64,000 nt of DNA from Brevipalpus yothersi (GCA_003956705.1 QZCP01000088.1:82346-146345); one strand, 5' to 3'. Shown: positions 8,607 through 24,146, counted from the stretch's first letter. Made by a program: numbers and translations. The notes: generated from the letters alone by a model not told the origin.

Positions 8607-11600
8607 TAGCTATCAGCATCTCTTGACCACGAACTTCTCCTCTACTTCATCAATGATTAAGCTTAACGGAGATTCCAAGCACTGCCAAAATTCAGATTTG
8701 CGTGGGCAACAATCAGTCCGATATGATATCTATTCATCCACTTCCTCTCTTTCTCTCTCTTTCCCCTTTTCTCACTGTCCTGTGACGAACTGTGAATCAA
8801 AGCGCACTTATTATTCAAGTGTGTAAACATCTCTGTGATTTTCATCATCATTTGTATTATCATTATTATTATTGTTATTATCATTGAATATCGATTGCAA
8901 GCTAACCTATCAACGCTTTCAATCACCAGCAAACACCTATTCGAATTGAATATTCATATTCATATTCTATTATTGGTGTGCGAACGCGTGTATGTATGTG
9001 TGTTTGATGTGTATTTGTGTATGCTGATACCAAGAGAAGGCAGCCTTGAAAAAAGTTTGCCTGTGTATTTGAAATGGAATATTTCAACTTCCTTCTCATC
9101 CCACCGGCAATGCCTGTGAAGCAGGAAGGCCTACTACTAAGTGATGATCGTTCATTATGCCATCAATCAACACCTCACTAATATCCGGTTCAATTGAAGC
9201 GTCCTGTAGGAGTGAACAATTGTGTTTCGAGGCTCGCATGAAGCCTCGGACCGTAACTCAAGTAAGCGTGCCCATTACGGTGGCCAAGAGGAGGTGAAAA
9301 ATTACCCCTTTCTCATACTATTGGAAGGAGAGGAGAGAAGATACCCCAAGTGATGCTGAATTCGTAGTGCCTTATTGATGCGTTTGTTTCCAATCAATTG
9401 AAACATCACCCCCTCTCTCTATCTCTCTCTCTTTCTCACTTTCTCTCTCTCTCACCGGCTCAAATGAATATGGAGTTACAATCTCGTGTAGATTCAACCG
9501 GTTCACTACCGATGACCGTTATATGTTCATCATCTACTCCGACTTCAGATTCTCCAGCCTCACCGACAACCGCAACCCTGCCTCAGCCTCTCCGTGATCA
9601 CGGAACCATTATATCCATTACCTCAGCACCACCAACACCAACCCATTCTCCTGATTTGGATAATATTCACCGATCAACCGGGAATTTATCCATGAATAAC
9701 GTTCGTCCAGGCTCGGCCAGTGATCCCACCTCTGGCTCTGGCAATTTAGGTGCCTACTCGGGCAGTAGTTTGAGTCCATCGGGAAGCCGGTCACCTCGCA
9801 AGAGTGTCCAATATGCTCCCAATCCCAATAATGTTCGGCGACGAGGCTCACAGGTGCCTGGTCGCCGAAAATCGCGTGAACTTATGCCAGGACCAATTCG
9901 CCGGGCCAGCCAAGTGTTGATCAGTTTGACCAGCCCAGATGGTGCTTCTTTGCATGGTGAATGTAGTCGACGAGATTCTCGAGCGGTTCCTCAAATAACT
10001 CTTCTTAATACTTCAATTCAGCGGCTTCCCATGAAAGATTTCGGCGCCGAAGTTAGAGCTTCAATGGACGTTGATCAATTTTTACAGCAAGCCGTTCTAT
10101 TACTGGATGTGCAAGAAACTTCATTGGAAGGAATTGTTGATAAAATGGTTAAAAAAGTGAGTAAAGTACTTCCTTCTTATCTTTTAACCACTAATCCAGT
10201 CCATAGGGCTTTCTCTCTCAATCTGTACGATTAACATTGCAATGATTCCATCTACTCTCCTTTCCAACATCCGGATCATGATGGCGTGCTCAGTTTCTTG
10301 AAGTGAATTGTGGTACTCAACTATCTGTGTCTGTATGTGAATGCATTTGTGTGTGTCTATGTGTGTTTAGCAAATCTTCTTTTAACAACCAAAAAGATTT
10401 ATTTTTACATCACACATTTTGAGTTTTTACACTTCATTTTCTTGTTTTCTGATCGTTTTTCAATATGAGATGAAAACTCATGAGCACGCGAGTTTTTTTT
10501 CTCACAATCCAGCAACTTAGAAAAGAAAAGAGAAATTCTTTTGCTGAGTTTTTTTTCTCTCTATATTTACAGTTCATATGGATTGGACATTCTTTGTTCC
10601 CTTTTCATTTTTCTTACTTTCTTCCTCCAACATACACACACATACACATAAAATATATCTCAGAATTCTGGAAAGATACCACCCAAATAACTTGGATTCA
10701 ACTATTTTTTCCGCTAAAATTGATGAAAAATAGACATCTTCACATTCTTATAAAGTGGATCATTATTTTGCCTTCTCCATCTCTCTTTTCTTGCTCTCAT
10801 TCTCTGTATCAGAAACCAAAAATGTTCTCTCTTTCTCTCTCCTTCAATAGATATTCTCAATGAGTAACCTATTTTCATGATGATTCATCGGTGTAGGCTA
10901 TATAAATCCCACAATATCTGATTAACAGTATAACTTTGTTATTATCATGATTGATGTGATTATTTTGTGATTCTCTTCCTAGTTGATAGGAATCTTGTGG
11001 AGATAATTATTTAGTTTTCAAAATGGTGAAAAAGAAATAGCTCCTCTTCAAGATGTGCAATGTTCGATCGTTTTTCCAGACAATCAGAATCTAAAGTAAC
11101 AGGAAAAGAATATCATGCAAAAAATCAAGCTCCATGAAAAAAACCAGAGCCCAAACTACGATAGAACACTAATTCTCTAGCCAGATTATGTTGTAATCAC
11201 AAATGATCTTGACTTATTTCTTCAATTTTCATATCTTACTCTCATCTGCCTACGCTTTGAGTGGGTAGAAAAAATAGCATATACTTTTTGGGATTAATTT
11301 CTTCATGTTGGTTTTAAGTGACCCTCATGATTATGGTCCATATTCATCATTTTAAACCACACACATACATGTGTTATGGTACCGGCTTAGCAATGAGATA
11401 TTCTGCTTCCTTCTCTCTCTCTCTCTCTCTCTCTCTTTCTGAATTTGTGAATCGCTCTCGTTTTGCCGCTTATATATACATGTACATGAATACATATATA
11501 TTCCATCTCCGGAAGATGCTCTCGTTTCTCCTACCGATGGAGGAATAAGCTTTCAAAAATAATTTATTCATTCAATATATGATTATGAGTAGAGCTTGAG

Positions 11601-11797
11601 AGAGAGCGAGAGAGAGGAAAAAACCATTTTTAAAATCTAAACTAGAAAACTAGATCAAAAAGTGGGCCTCGATTCATGATACACATTTCTCGAGAGTTTT
11701 GTGCCGAATGTTTCTTAGCTGTTTACTCTATCATATCATATAAGATGGTACATCTTTTTTCGAAGGGAAATTGCCTCAAAATTTGCCCAGATGTTTT

Positions 11798-11852
<55 letters not shown>

Positions 11853-12375
11853 ATGCATTATTCACGTACTACTCTCAAAATGAGCGAAAAATTTATCCAT
11901 TCTAGCTTACATACCCGACAGAACAGGTCAAAGATATCCTATTCCTGATCGAGAATGGTATTTCAATCACAAATTTTTCGAATCAAAGTTCAATCTTCAT
12001 CTATTTATTTAAACAATATATTAGGATGCCTGCTGGTAATGATACTGATCATGATGATCTATGAGCTTTTCAAATTGAAAAAAGCCACAAGAATGAAGGT
12101 TTTTCCCTCTGCTTCCCATGAACAGATACTTGTTTTGTTGGGCATGAATTTTGCTCTCCATTAATTTGCTTAATTTTGTAAAGAATTGTGACCTTTATAA
12201 CACCATGAGAAGAAGCTATTCAATCGAGCAACAATTCACCAGTAAATGAGAAATCAAGCAATCATTATGAATTGTTGTCTACTGATGCATCTCATCATGC
12301 TCTTTCTCTTCTTCCTTTTCGATCCTCTCTCTCTCACTCTCTTTTGTATATTATTGGATTGCCTAGTGAATAGTA

Positions 12376-12437
<62 letters not shown>

Positions 12438-12853
12438 GAGTGAATTCCATTGTGAAAGTATTATTTCCTCATAAAATAGTCATCAATGTACTTTGTCTCC
12501 GCCTGTGTCATGTTTAATCCCCATTCTTACACCTTCACAGTTTGAAATTTGCTCTTAAAATTCTTGTTCCTCTCTTTCTCTTTCTCTTTCTCTTTCTCTT
12601 TCTCTTTCTCTTTCTCTTTCTCTTTCTCTTTCTCTTTCTCTTTCTCTTTCTCTTTCTCTTTCTCTTTCTCTTTCTCTTTCTCTTTCTCTTTCTCTTTCTC
12701 TTTCTCTTTCTCTTTCTCTTTCTCTTTCTCTGTTCTTCCCATACTTTGGGAACAGTTTACAAGTACATGTGAAAGTGAAAGTGATAAAAAATGTGAATTC
12801 TTGAGATGAAAATCAATCTTGAATTTTTTCCTCCCTCACCATTTCCTAGCTCA

Positions 12854-12906
<53 letters not shown>

Positions 12907-15018
12907 CCTTTTTTCTTTTCTTTCTTTCTGATTGCGAGTCTTTTCTTGCAATCCATCTTTCAAAATGATATTACACAATTTCGTATGCATTTGAGCTCAA
13001 AATTCATGAATACTAGGAGACACTCACACCTAGGTATATATACAAGTATATGCGTGCATGTATATATAGTAGTGACATTTATCAAGGTAAGATGAGGTTA
13101 ATCGAGTAGAATCAATCTAGATCGCCTTCCTCATGCTTGTTCAAGCTTTACCTTACTCTTCACCAATATCCTCTCCTGAGAACTTATCAGATTTTCATCA
13201 CATTCACTATTCAAATGTGCCAGCCTAAAAGTAGTGGATATCCCAAGGCACCTCTTCACCCAAATGGAAGACTTCTTGTGGTACTCAAGTCACTTGCTTT
13301 CTCTGGCTTACATTCTACATTATGTATATACATGTACACCACCGATATACAGAACCCAAGTTTACCAACCACTTTTTCCTACCAACATACCATTGTTGTA
13401 TCCAGTTACTTTCTTCCTCTCTCCATCTCAGCTAGTATTCATCTAATAAACTAATCGATTAATCGATGAGCTAGTCAGCAATTAACTCACTTGTATGTCT
13501 CAATTGGCAAGTGAATAGGGAATTCTTTTGCTTTTACCATCATGATCCATTCAATCCACCCCTTCAATACTATCCATACACACACACACACACATACACA
13601 CACACACACCCACAAGTCAAAAGACCTTCCTTCTCCATTATCTCACACCGAACCTTTGTCACAATTTGTGTGCGATTATATTCAAAATCTTTATCCTGAA
13701 TATATTCAAATGAATTTGACGATCTTTTGTTTCCATTATCCAGGTTTTAGATAGTGTGAAAGAGTCACAAGCAACATTGAAAGAAGCCAAAGTGGCACTA
13801 TTCACCCACGAATCAGTTAATCTACTCGCTCGAACCATCCAAGGAACTTATATTAGTGAAGGAGGAGGCTTCGATTATGACCAATCATGGTTATGTGCTA
13901 TGTGCTCCATGCCTTCATTACACAAGCGACATGTTGCCATCGCTCGTCTTAAGCATCCAGCCAATATGGGTCGCAATTCTCATGAGGTCCGTTTCTTCAT
14001 TCTCGTTCTCACTCCTAGTAAAGAGAAGGGCACAAAAAATGCCCTCGAAACAGGTCGAACATTTGCCACCATTTTTGCTGATATGGATTTTCGTCAACGA
14101 TTATTAGAAGTTCAATGTGAAACAGAATTCAAGAGTCTTCTATTGAAGCATGCTCAAGATCTGGCATCAGAACAAAGTAACCCAATAAGAAATCTGGGCA
14201 ATCATCAATCTGATCTGGAATTTGATGAGCCTAAATGCCGTGTTGCTCAGGGTCTTTGTGAAGACTTAAGACGAAGACTATCTCATTATATCAGTGATTA
14301 TATTGATGGTAAGTAAAGAAAGAGAATATTTTTACTCTTATCCAAGATAGAGAAAGACAAAATTTTGTATTCTCTATGTGTGTGTGTGTTGATCAAAAAC
14401 AAGCTTTCTCTTCTTCTTCTTCTTCTCTTACTTCTACTTCTCCATCATGTTCTTTATTTCTTTCGTTTTTCCACCATCGATAGTAATTTCATCGCTCTCT
14501 TTCCTCTGTATTCCTCTGTATTCCTCAGCATCTTTCTCCATCTTTCCCAAACTTTGCCAGATAATCTGTATAAATCAGTTCCAATGGATGGAAAGCATTC
14601 GGAATAGAGATAACTTTGTCGATAGTAAGACTCTCAGTAATCCTCGCCTTCTTGTTGTGTGTGTGTTTGTATTTTATTTTTGCCGAGTCAGTTCAACATG
14701 CTTACACAATTTTCTTGCCTTAATGATCCTTTTTTGGGAAGAAGATGATACAAATTTCCTGGGAAACAAAGTGTTTAACAGATGTAAATTTGAAAGAGAA
14801 ATGAAAAAGCTAATGAGGATTACCATAGGATTATCGTGTGAGGCAAATAGAAAGGGGAAGAGAAAGAGATAGAGAGCGAGAGTTCTCTTTACATGTTCCC
14901 ATGAAATCCCATTCAGATTGAATTCCAAACTCAGTTGATAGCTGTCACAATCGATCATTGTATGGATGAGCTGGTTCATTCTGAGCTCAAGTTATCGGAA
15001 AAAGATTCTTTGTAGACT

Positions 15019-15057
<39 letters not shown>

Positions 15058-15457
15058 AAGTATGCTGCATTTGAGACTCATGATTGCAATGGATGGCCAA
15101 TGCAGTCAATCTTATGCCAGTAACCACACTTATAATAGCTCATAAATCCAAGAACATGGCCTAAGTACAGCAAGTGGTACCAAATCGGATCAATGATGAT
15201 GATCAGATGAACTTCTCTCTCTTTCTCTTCCTCCTCCACATTCTTTCACTCTCCCACCCTTTTTTCCTTAGCTCTCTCCTCGTGCTTCTGATGAAACTAT
15301 GAGATGAAAACATAAGTAGTGCCTCAGGTCACATGACTTTGGCTCTGGAATTTTGATATGTTCGAAAGAGTGAAAAAGTGAACAGCCATCGATCCATCTT
15401 ATACCACAGCAAGTGGATGCACAGTTTCCAAGAAGAATGACTTCTTTTCCTTTTTGT

Positions 15458-15534
<77 letters not shown>

Positions 15535-18500
15535 AAGCACATTCAGCTTTCAAAATCACAGATGCATTTGGTAGGCCAACTAGGCGAGTAAAAGAGAATC
15601 AAGCTTGATCCTGGATTTTACAATGTCTTTTCCTTTCTCTCTCTCTCTCCTCCTATCTTTTCCTTCCTCTATATTTCTTGAGCATTCACAATGCATCATT
15701 TCAAAGCGTTTAACTCAAATGTTTTTTTCCAAAATTTGATCTTTTTTGCATAAAAATTGTACCCTTTTCAATCTTTATTGTTTGCATGAGTGGACTCTCT
15801 TGGTTTCCTTAGACTTATTCTTTGTCTACCATTCTCGTCGTCTTTTTTTTCCACTCCATCCTATCGATTCATATTCAGGATTCATCACTTTCATGTACTC
15901 TTTCTCCATTTTCCTCACTCTCATGTACATAGAACTGTTACATAATTAATTATCCCTGAATTGAGACTCTTCTCTCTTTCTCTTTCTATTTCTCTCCTTT
16001 TTCTTCTCTTTCTAATTCTCTCTTATTTCCTCTTATTCCCTCTTATTCTCTTCTCTTCCTCTCCACATTCACCATGAATGTATACATACATTTACGTACA
16101 CTTTGGCTAAAACTGTTCATCTCACTTACAGAATCTATTCTTTTCTATACTATTCTCAGGTGTTGTTGGTCATCAGACAATCCACAAAACAATATCAACA
16201 ATTTTTTTCCTTTATTTTGCCTGCCTACTGCCTACAATAGCGTTTGGTGTTCTGAACGACAATAATACAAACGGAAAAATTGGTAAGTGCCTGATTATCT
16301 GAGCATCGAGCATTATCTTCTCTCTATGGCCATTATCAAAGTCTGCTACTGTATAAGTGTTCCATAAGGCTAGCTTGTGTGTGTGTGTGACAATCGAGCG
16401 AGAAGAAAACATGAAAATCACTAATTCTCCGTGAACACAAATGAAACCGATTCGGTTATTAACATGGAATGATAAGGCTGATCAATGGATTCGCATCAAG
16501 CTCAGGCTTTTTGGGAATGACTGTGATTGAGCACCCTTGAAAACTTCCTCTCTCTTTCTTTCTTTCTTTCTTTCTCTTTCCCTTGATTCTCGATTCTATT
16601 TCATCTGTGAGACTATGGTAGAAGAAAAAAATGAGTCTGACCAAGCAGTATGCTCCGTTTGACTAATCAAACGGAAAATCACAGGCTTCTTTGCAATGAC
16701 TATTTCAGTGTTAAGATTGAGAATGATTCTAGATAGAGAAAATGGAGAGAGTATATATACTATTGCCTTCTAAACTTGGAAAAGATTGACTCGATTATGA
16801 TTGCCTATTCGTCTATTTCCATTCTTTTGAGAGACCAAACAAAATGAGTTGCCAAGAGTTTCAAGAGTTTCTCCATGTAGAGGATAAAAAATTTCCCTTA
16901 TTTGGCTAGAGGAAGGAAGGAAACAAATTCAGGTCTAAAGAATGGTTCTTATATTATGCCACACATATACTTGAATCAAAATTTTTGAGGAAGAAGAGTG
17001 AACATCAGAGGTGTTTCAAACTGAATAAGTCTTATTTGTAGCTATCGAGGAAATATGAGGATAAAAAATCAATATAAAACTGTTCATCTCTCAACTCAAC
17101 TCGAACAAAATTCGTCAAAATCTTCAGGATTTCTCTTCTCTTCTCTTCTCTTCTCTCTTCCTTTCTCGAACCAATCATTGGATAGGCAAATCGTTTCAAA
17201 CTTTTTTTGAGAGAAAAAAGACTTTATTTCCATGAATCAGCATCTCGTTTTATACAGCATTTTATTGTCACTTCTATCACCTCTCATGGAAAAAAGCATC
17301 AGCTAAACAGCAATCATGAGAACATTGGTATTTTTGAGAAAAAATTAATGCATCTACACACAGGATATATCTTACATTCTCTCTCACCCACACACAGGCA
17401 CAGACACATACACACAGAGACAACTCATCTTCTATATGTAATCTTTTCCCTTTCCTCTCTTTATCACTACCACTTGGGCTCTGTACATCACCCTTGAATT
17501 CAATGGAACACTTAATATCATAAGTAAAATAAATGATTAGAGTGAGTTAGAGAATGTCCCTCCTCCATGATCCACAAGCAAACAGTTACATGGCCACTCG
17601 ATCACGCAGAACAGCAACTTAATCGGTCAAAAGAGTAAGAGAGATGAAGATAGAAAGAAGCTCATTGCTCAGAGAAAAGCCTACAAAAACAATCATTAAG
17701 TATTGCTCTATGTGTGGATGTGAATTTCATTCATTCTCGATATTTTCCTCTAACACACACACATGCACATACACACTGTATCTTTTTTATTCTTTCTATC
17801 AATTGAATCTTCTTATTCCTATTCCTCTTCATCATCTGCTCCAATGACCTGGTTTGCTGCACTCCAATGTACCGGTGGAATTTAACATCTCTCATAGGTG
17901 GTGAGTAAAGTTGTAAACTTCAATACAGTTCACCATATTCTTCTTTCTCTATCTCTCAAAAAAATCACACACATATCATGTTCCATTCGATTTTTGAAAT
18001 TTTTTCGATTGCTCAAATATTTTTCGCCCTTCTTCACGAACGCAAAAGGGGTTGGACTCTCTCTTTTTTGAAGCTGAAAAAAAAGCATCAGTCTCATAGC
18101 CCAAGTCATATACTCTGGTTGAGAATATAGAAGATTCTTGTCGATGCTTCCTCTTCTTATTCTCTCTCCCCCTTTGATTCTTGTGGCTTGTAGCATTTCG
18201 CTGACACTTCTCCGATATTTGAAGCCTTGACCCTTTCTGTGTATATACAGCCCATTGAGGAACCTTTACCAACCAATGAATACATTCGCATCACACACAC
18301 ACATCACTATGTGATGATGAAAGGATGGAGCATAGTCATCTGAATCCATGGCAAACAACTTATGAACCTCTGGTTCAAGGGAACCTTTTACTCGACCCAA
18401 ACGCGAATTCTTTCGTTCCTTTTTCTTCTCTTCCCTGTTGGAAAAAAGATTCTTTTTTGCGCTTCCTCTTCCAAAATTTGACAACACGCACAGTCTCCGA

Positions 18501-18782
18501 AATGCATGATTTGGAATCACGAATAACTTGGGCCGATATCAGATAAAATAGTGATTCACAGCCAGAATGAACATCAATCATCAGCCAAAAGTCTTTGATT
18601 GCAATCTTCGCTTTTTCTTGAATTTTTCTCTCTCTCTCCCTCCTTCATGACCAAAATACCATGGGGAAATACTATCATACTAATGTGACATATTCCCACA
18701 TTCATGACCATCAGTCTTCTTTAAGTTCATTTCTTCCGGAGGATAACATGTACATGAACATGTGATCCAGTTGAATTCCCAG

Positions 18783-18821
<39 letters not shown>

Positions 18822-19204
18822 ATTTCTCTTTCTGGCTAACATCTTTTCGGGCCGCCAGTATATGTCTTGCCTTTTTCCATCATCACTTTTCTCTCTTCCT
18901 TTCTTTTTCGTTTTTCCTTTTATTTTTCCCTTTCATCATGTTTGCTTACTTTATATCTTATTCTGTTAGCAAAATAGGCTTGCCGATTGACTTTTTTCAT
19001 ACCTTCTGAAAGTAAAAAGCTCCCATGAAAGCAGCAAAATTGGATAATTCCATCACAATAGATGAATGGAGACATAGGAAAGAGAAAGTGAGTAAAAAGA
19101 TGCAACCGAGTGATGCCAATAGTTTGTTACAATCAGATTGACCATCTATTGAAAGTTTCCTCTCTCTCCTCCTCATCTTCTCCTCTCTTTAAACTGATCG
19201 GACA

Positions 19205-19284
<80 letters not shown>

Positions 19285-19764
19285 TTGTCTGTTTGAAATA
19301 GGGTTATAACATTGGCCAGCTATCATTAGTGGGATTGTTCGCCTTCGTAATCTTTGTCAGCTATTGAAACCATCGACTCAGAAGCGGGGTCAATTCTTTT
19401 CTGCCCGATAAATTTGAAGTTGATCAGCTTGATAGGTTTTTCTCCCAGCTAGAGAAAAGATTTTGGTGTGTAAGAGAAACGTGTCACTGGTATCATTGCC
19501 GAGGAAAGATGACCATGAAGGGAAGAAGAGAGAGTAAGTGAGAAAGAAAGAAAGAAAGAGAAAGAGAGATTCCTGAGAATACAAAGTATGGAAGCTTTAA
19601 AAGGAGAGCATTCAAGTCGGGGAAATTAGATTGAAAAGAATAGCATAGATAATACATGATACATACAAGGAATGAATGGCCAATATCAATGCTTCGATGA
19701 TGACTTTTTCTGGCATCATTTTGTATGCCATAAAAGTCTCTCTTTCTCTTTCTCTTTCTCTTTC

Positions 19765-19835
<71 letters not shown>

Positions 19836-21228
19836 ATCTCTCTCTTCATCTCTTTTGCTTCCTTGAGGCTACCATTTCTCGTTATCAATGATGGTGGGAA
19901 AGTTGGAGGTGGAAAAAGAAAAGTTTTCATAAAATGTTCACTTTTTTCAAATTTGGGTTTGAAAAAGGTCTTTTTATGATGGAGAATCATTCATCAGAGT
20001 AAATTAAATCACTTTTTCAAACAAACGAATTTCAACTGTAGATAATCGTGGTTGTAAAACTTGTCAACTCAATTGAAGGAGAGCATCAAATATTATTTAT
20101 TGGCAAATAAAATTTGACACATATCCTTGAGGGTCCTCAGCGTATTCAGGTATTGAGGAAAGAATTTTCTTTTGGGCTGAGAAAATTTTTCTCCAGGAAA
20201 AAAGGGTCGTCATTCTCACTTATCCAAATTTCTTGGCTTTGGACAAAATTGACACTTTTTTTGTGTGTGAGTATTCCCTAAGCATGTTAGATGGTGGGAA
20301 AAAACTATCTTCTCTTTCGAGCCCAAAACACCATAAAAGAGAGAAATGTTGCATCTAATTGTGCATTAAAAAGGTCGATTATGGAAGCAGAGGTCAACCA
20401 AGTTGAGGGATCTAATCCATCAAATATAAGATGAATGAGACGATAGAAAATAGCTTGAGCACTTCTTTCGGATAAAATGATCAAAGCTAATCAAACAATC
20501 TAGCTTCACCATGGATACTGTTCCAAAAGCCAGTGACGTTTCAAGAAATAGATAGTAGGATCATGAAGAATTAAGAGAAGAAGGATGTATTTATATAGAG
20601 TAGATAGAAAAAAGTGAGAAAATATTTTGGGAAATTAGGTGATGATGATATAATTATTGTTGAGACAGCCACACACACACACACACACACATCTATATAG
20701 AAAGTGATGATCACAAGTGTATGTGCAAGGATACTGAGAAGATTACTTCAATTGGTGGTATCGAACGGATGACAATAATTCTCTTACATATGGCCAGAGG
20801 GATGATTATTTGAAATTCCAATGTTGCTCGGCATCAAAATGCTCGTGGTGAAAATACAGAATGTAGATAGATGGATAGAAACAGAGCAAATGTTGACATT
20901 ATATAGAGAAATAGTCAGTTAGCTTTCAGATTGGATCCAGAACGAACCATTTTAGTAACTCTATCTTTTAGCCTGAAATTTGATGAAAGATTTGAAACTT
21001 GACAAAATGGTTGAAATTTTCTATAATGACATGAGAATCTTCGATTCCAAAGAGTTTCAGTGAAGTTGAAGAGATAGAATTTCCAAATCTTACTCATTAG
21101 TTTGTGTCTTGATTGAATTATTGAACAACAGAATCTCGAGCAGCACAACACACACACACATGAAGACTGAGTGAATTCAGCCAATACATTGGGTCATGAA
21201 TGTCCAAATGATCAAGAATACATGCTCA

Positions 21229-21312
<84 letters not shown>

Positions 21313-22056
21313 CTATTCGATATTGTCTTTGTTAGGCAAGGAATTGATGAAACATGATAGATTGATGGCACTCGATTACGTGTCTTGGAATACACCTTTG
21401 TTCTTAGCCTCGATCAAGTGGATTATCCTTCCGACTATTCCTCTCATACTGTCCCTATAACCTCTAGTGCTACTAGTGCTTTGTGAGTGAACATTTTGAA
21501 TGACTTTACAAGCTGAATCATCAACAATTCCGGAAATTATTTATCGATTCTCTCTCTCTCTCCAGTGCCAATGAGAGGAGAGGCTGAGGGACAATTTTGT
21601 CACCTTGTTTCATGGACAATGTTAGCATACACACATTGAGCAGGCCGAACAAACCTCGGCAAAAGATGAAATCATTGGCCCAAATATATTCAGTTTAGCC
21701 AACTAACCAGAGATGATGATGGAAGAGGAAATGAAGCGAGATGCTTCTTCTTGCCGAGTGATCACCAGTGAAGCTGTGGACCATTCGACTGAAAGAGGAA
21801 TTCAGCATCCAAGCATCACACAGACTCTCTCTTTTTCTCTCTCTCTCTCTCATCATTCTCACATACTCACTCTTTGATCCCATTGATCTGCAATCCCATC
21901 TTTTCTCTTACTGAATCCCCATCTTCTCATTGATTCTCACTTCACTTTCTCTCCAGCTTCCGTTTTCTCTCTCACTCTTCAATCCCGATTTTGCCATTCC
22001 CATTCAATGGCATCAAGATCTCTCATGTAAGTGATGAGAGCGTATCAGTTGCCGAA

Positions 22057-22117
<61 letters not shown>

Positions 22118-22634
22118 GGATTTTTCTTCAATGATGCTAATCGATTGTTTCACAATCATCTCTTCTCTTCTAGTTTTCTGTTCACCACTTCGCTCTTCTT
22201 TTTGTGTAGCTGCTGTTGACTCACACACACACAGCACTTTTCTGTCGAATCTACACACAGATACAAATGGGCTAACTTTTTAGGCTATTTCCTAATTGAG
22301 GAGTAATCAATCTTGATAGGGTCATCAAGTGAGTGGTTACAAATATCGATGCCAAGATACCATGATGATGGCGATGCTTGGATGCACGCAGGCCAATGTA
22401 CATACATTCACCTAGTTAACATGTTATGTTTCCAATCGGCCTGTATTTGACAGGTTGAAGAAGCCTTGTGAATCTTTTTCCCTCTCTTCACATTCATTTT
22501 GAGTCTTTATATGTATTTGACAAGCTTTTTGCTCAACTTTTCCTCACATTATTTATGTATATATCACCTCATCTGATAGACATGAGTATTTTTATTTGGA
22601 CTCTTCTTATATTCCCATATATTATTTCTTCTTT

Positions 22635-22686
<52 letters not shown>

Positions 22687-23528
22687 AACACTTTCTTACC
22701 TATTCTTCTCACCATTTATTCCGATGATTTCTTCTTCTCCTTCTATTCCACTATTGCGTGATATGTGAAGGATTTTTTCCTCTCTCCCTCTTCACTTGCA
22801 CGAAATAATACCTTCATCCATGATGTGTGTGACTGATTTGAGAGGAAGAGTAAGAGAGATCTATTGTTTTTCTCTCACACTCTTTTCCGTTCAAAATACA
22901 TATACTTGTTTGATTGTAATTACTATTATCATTCAATATTATTACACAGATATACGAAAAGCCATTATTGGACAAACGGTCGGAGGTCTCTCCTTCGGCT
23001 TCTTTGGAGGCCAGCCTTTGGTTATCATCATGACCACAGCTCCTCTGTGTTTATACATAAAAGGTGAGTGAAAACATTCCATATCATTGGATACTCTATT
23101 GCCTCCTTCTTTTACTATTTATATCAGCCTTCCATAAGCGTAAAGCGTGTCAAAAAGTATCACAATCAAGTAAAGCAAATGAAATGTTCCCATACAATCT
23201 GATGGAGATGCTTGTTTCATAGACGCAGCATGATTCGACTACTTCTTTTTCTCTCTCTCATTTTCTTTCAGTCTTTCTTTCTCTCTTTCTTCTCTCTATA
23301 TGATGAAAAGAGAACAGAGAGCAAACGGTGGAATAGAAACTGGAGAAATAATACGTTGGAGTACTTGAGAATGAAAATCTCTCCAAGCTTCATTGAGAAG
23401 GAGGAAAGGAGAGGATTGCCTCATGAAGTCAGATACTTTCTTTCCCTCTTCCATCTCTCGATTTTCACTTGCTCATCTGCATCTTACTTTCTTTCTCATC
23501 TTCATGACGGTCCCTTCTTCCTTTGGAA

Positions 23529-23584
<56 letters not shown>

Positions 23585-24071
23585 TCTCTTCCTTTTCCAT
23601 TCCATACTAGTGATGCAAGTCCATTTCTCACCATCTCTTAGCCTCTTCAATCTTTGCCCATTGGCCAACTCTATCCATCTTTCTCTCCTCTCAGCCTTTC
23701 TAAATCATGAGTTGATGAGTCTTGGCCATTCCTTCTCTTACTCTTTTGCCTCCATCCAAAGCTCCATCCAAGCCAATCTGTTCCTTCTTAGTAGCACTCT
23801 CAGTCATTCTCTGGTTTCCCTTTTTCGATTCTTGTTTTCTCTGGACGTTGTCCTGAAAAGAGATTCGCTTTCCGCTATCATAATTGCAGTGGAAGACTTT
23901 GTGGATGTGTATTTGGCCAGCGATGTAGATGATGATCATGAGATTTGGGAAAAGAGCAGAGAGATGATGATGCTAGTGATGAAGATTTCGAAGACTCACA
24001 GTTGTCAGTTAATATACTTTTAGAAGACCTTCTCAAACGAGCAGCAAGAATACTCACCATCAACCCATAAT

Positions 24072-24146
<75 letters not shown>

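Larger units (their letters stand above)
6405..9156 (+). other. SLC4A11 intron 2, first part
   Basis: 2.75 kb before the alternative first exon. It holds the purine/pyrimidine inverted repeat at 6437-6508, a (TA)n at 6808-6826, CT-rich tracts, and a CpG-rich patch at 7920-8045. Open frames here are low-complexity or lack conserved features. Confidence 0.7.
10157..13743 (+). other. SLC4A11 intron 3
   Basis: 3.6 kb. It contains (CT)n at 11411-11440 and 12379-12434, (GA)n at 11801-11849, the long hexanucleotide array at 12571-12731, (TC)n at 12857-12902 and (CA)n at 13578-13609. No further exon was recognised. Confidence 0.8.
16283..22949 (+). other. SLC4A11 intron 5
   Basis: 6.7 kb, dense in microsatellites: (CT)n at 18785-18818, 19771-19833, 21233-21309 and 22638-22684; (GA)n at 19208-19280 and 22057-22113; (CA)n near 20670-20691. 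Open frames on both strands run through these repeats or lack conserved features. No nested gene was recognised. Confidence 0.8.

Noticed and set aside
12527..12809. Open frames encoding EK, SF or FL repeats
   Set aside because: They are translations of the hexanucleotide array.
19493..19990. 165-codon minus-strand open frame
   Set aside because: It consists largely of RE/KR repeats read through a (TC)n array and lies in an SLC4A11 intron.
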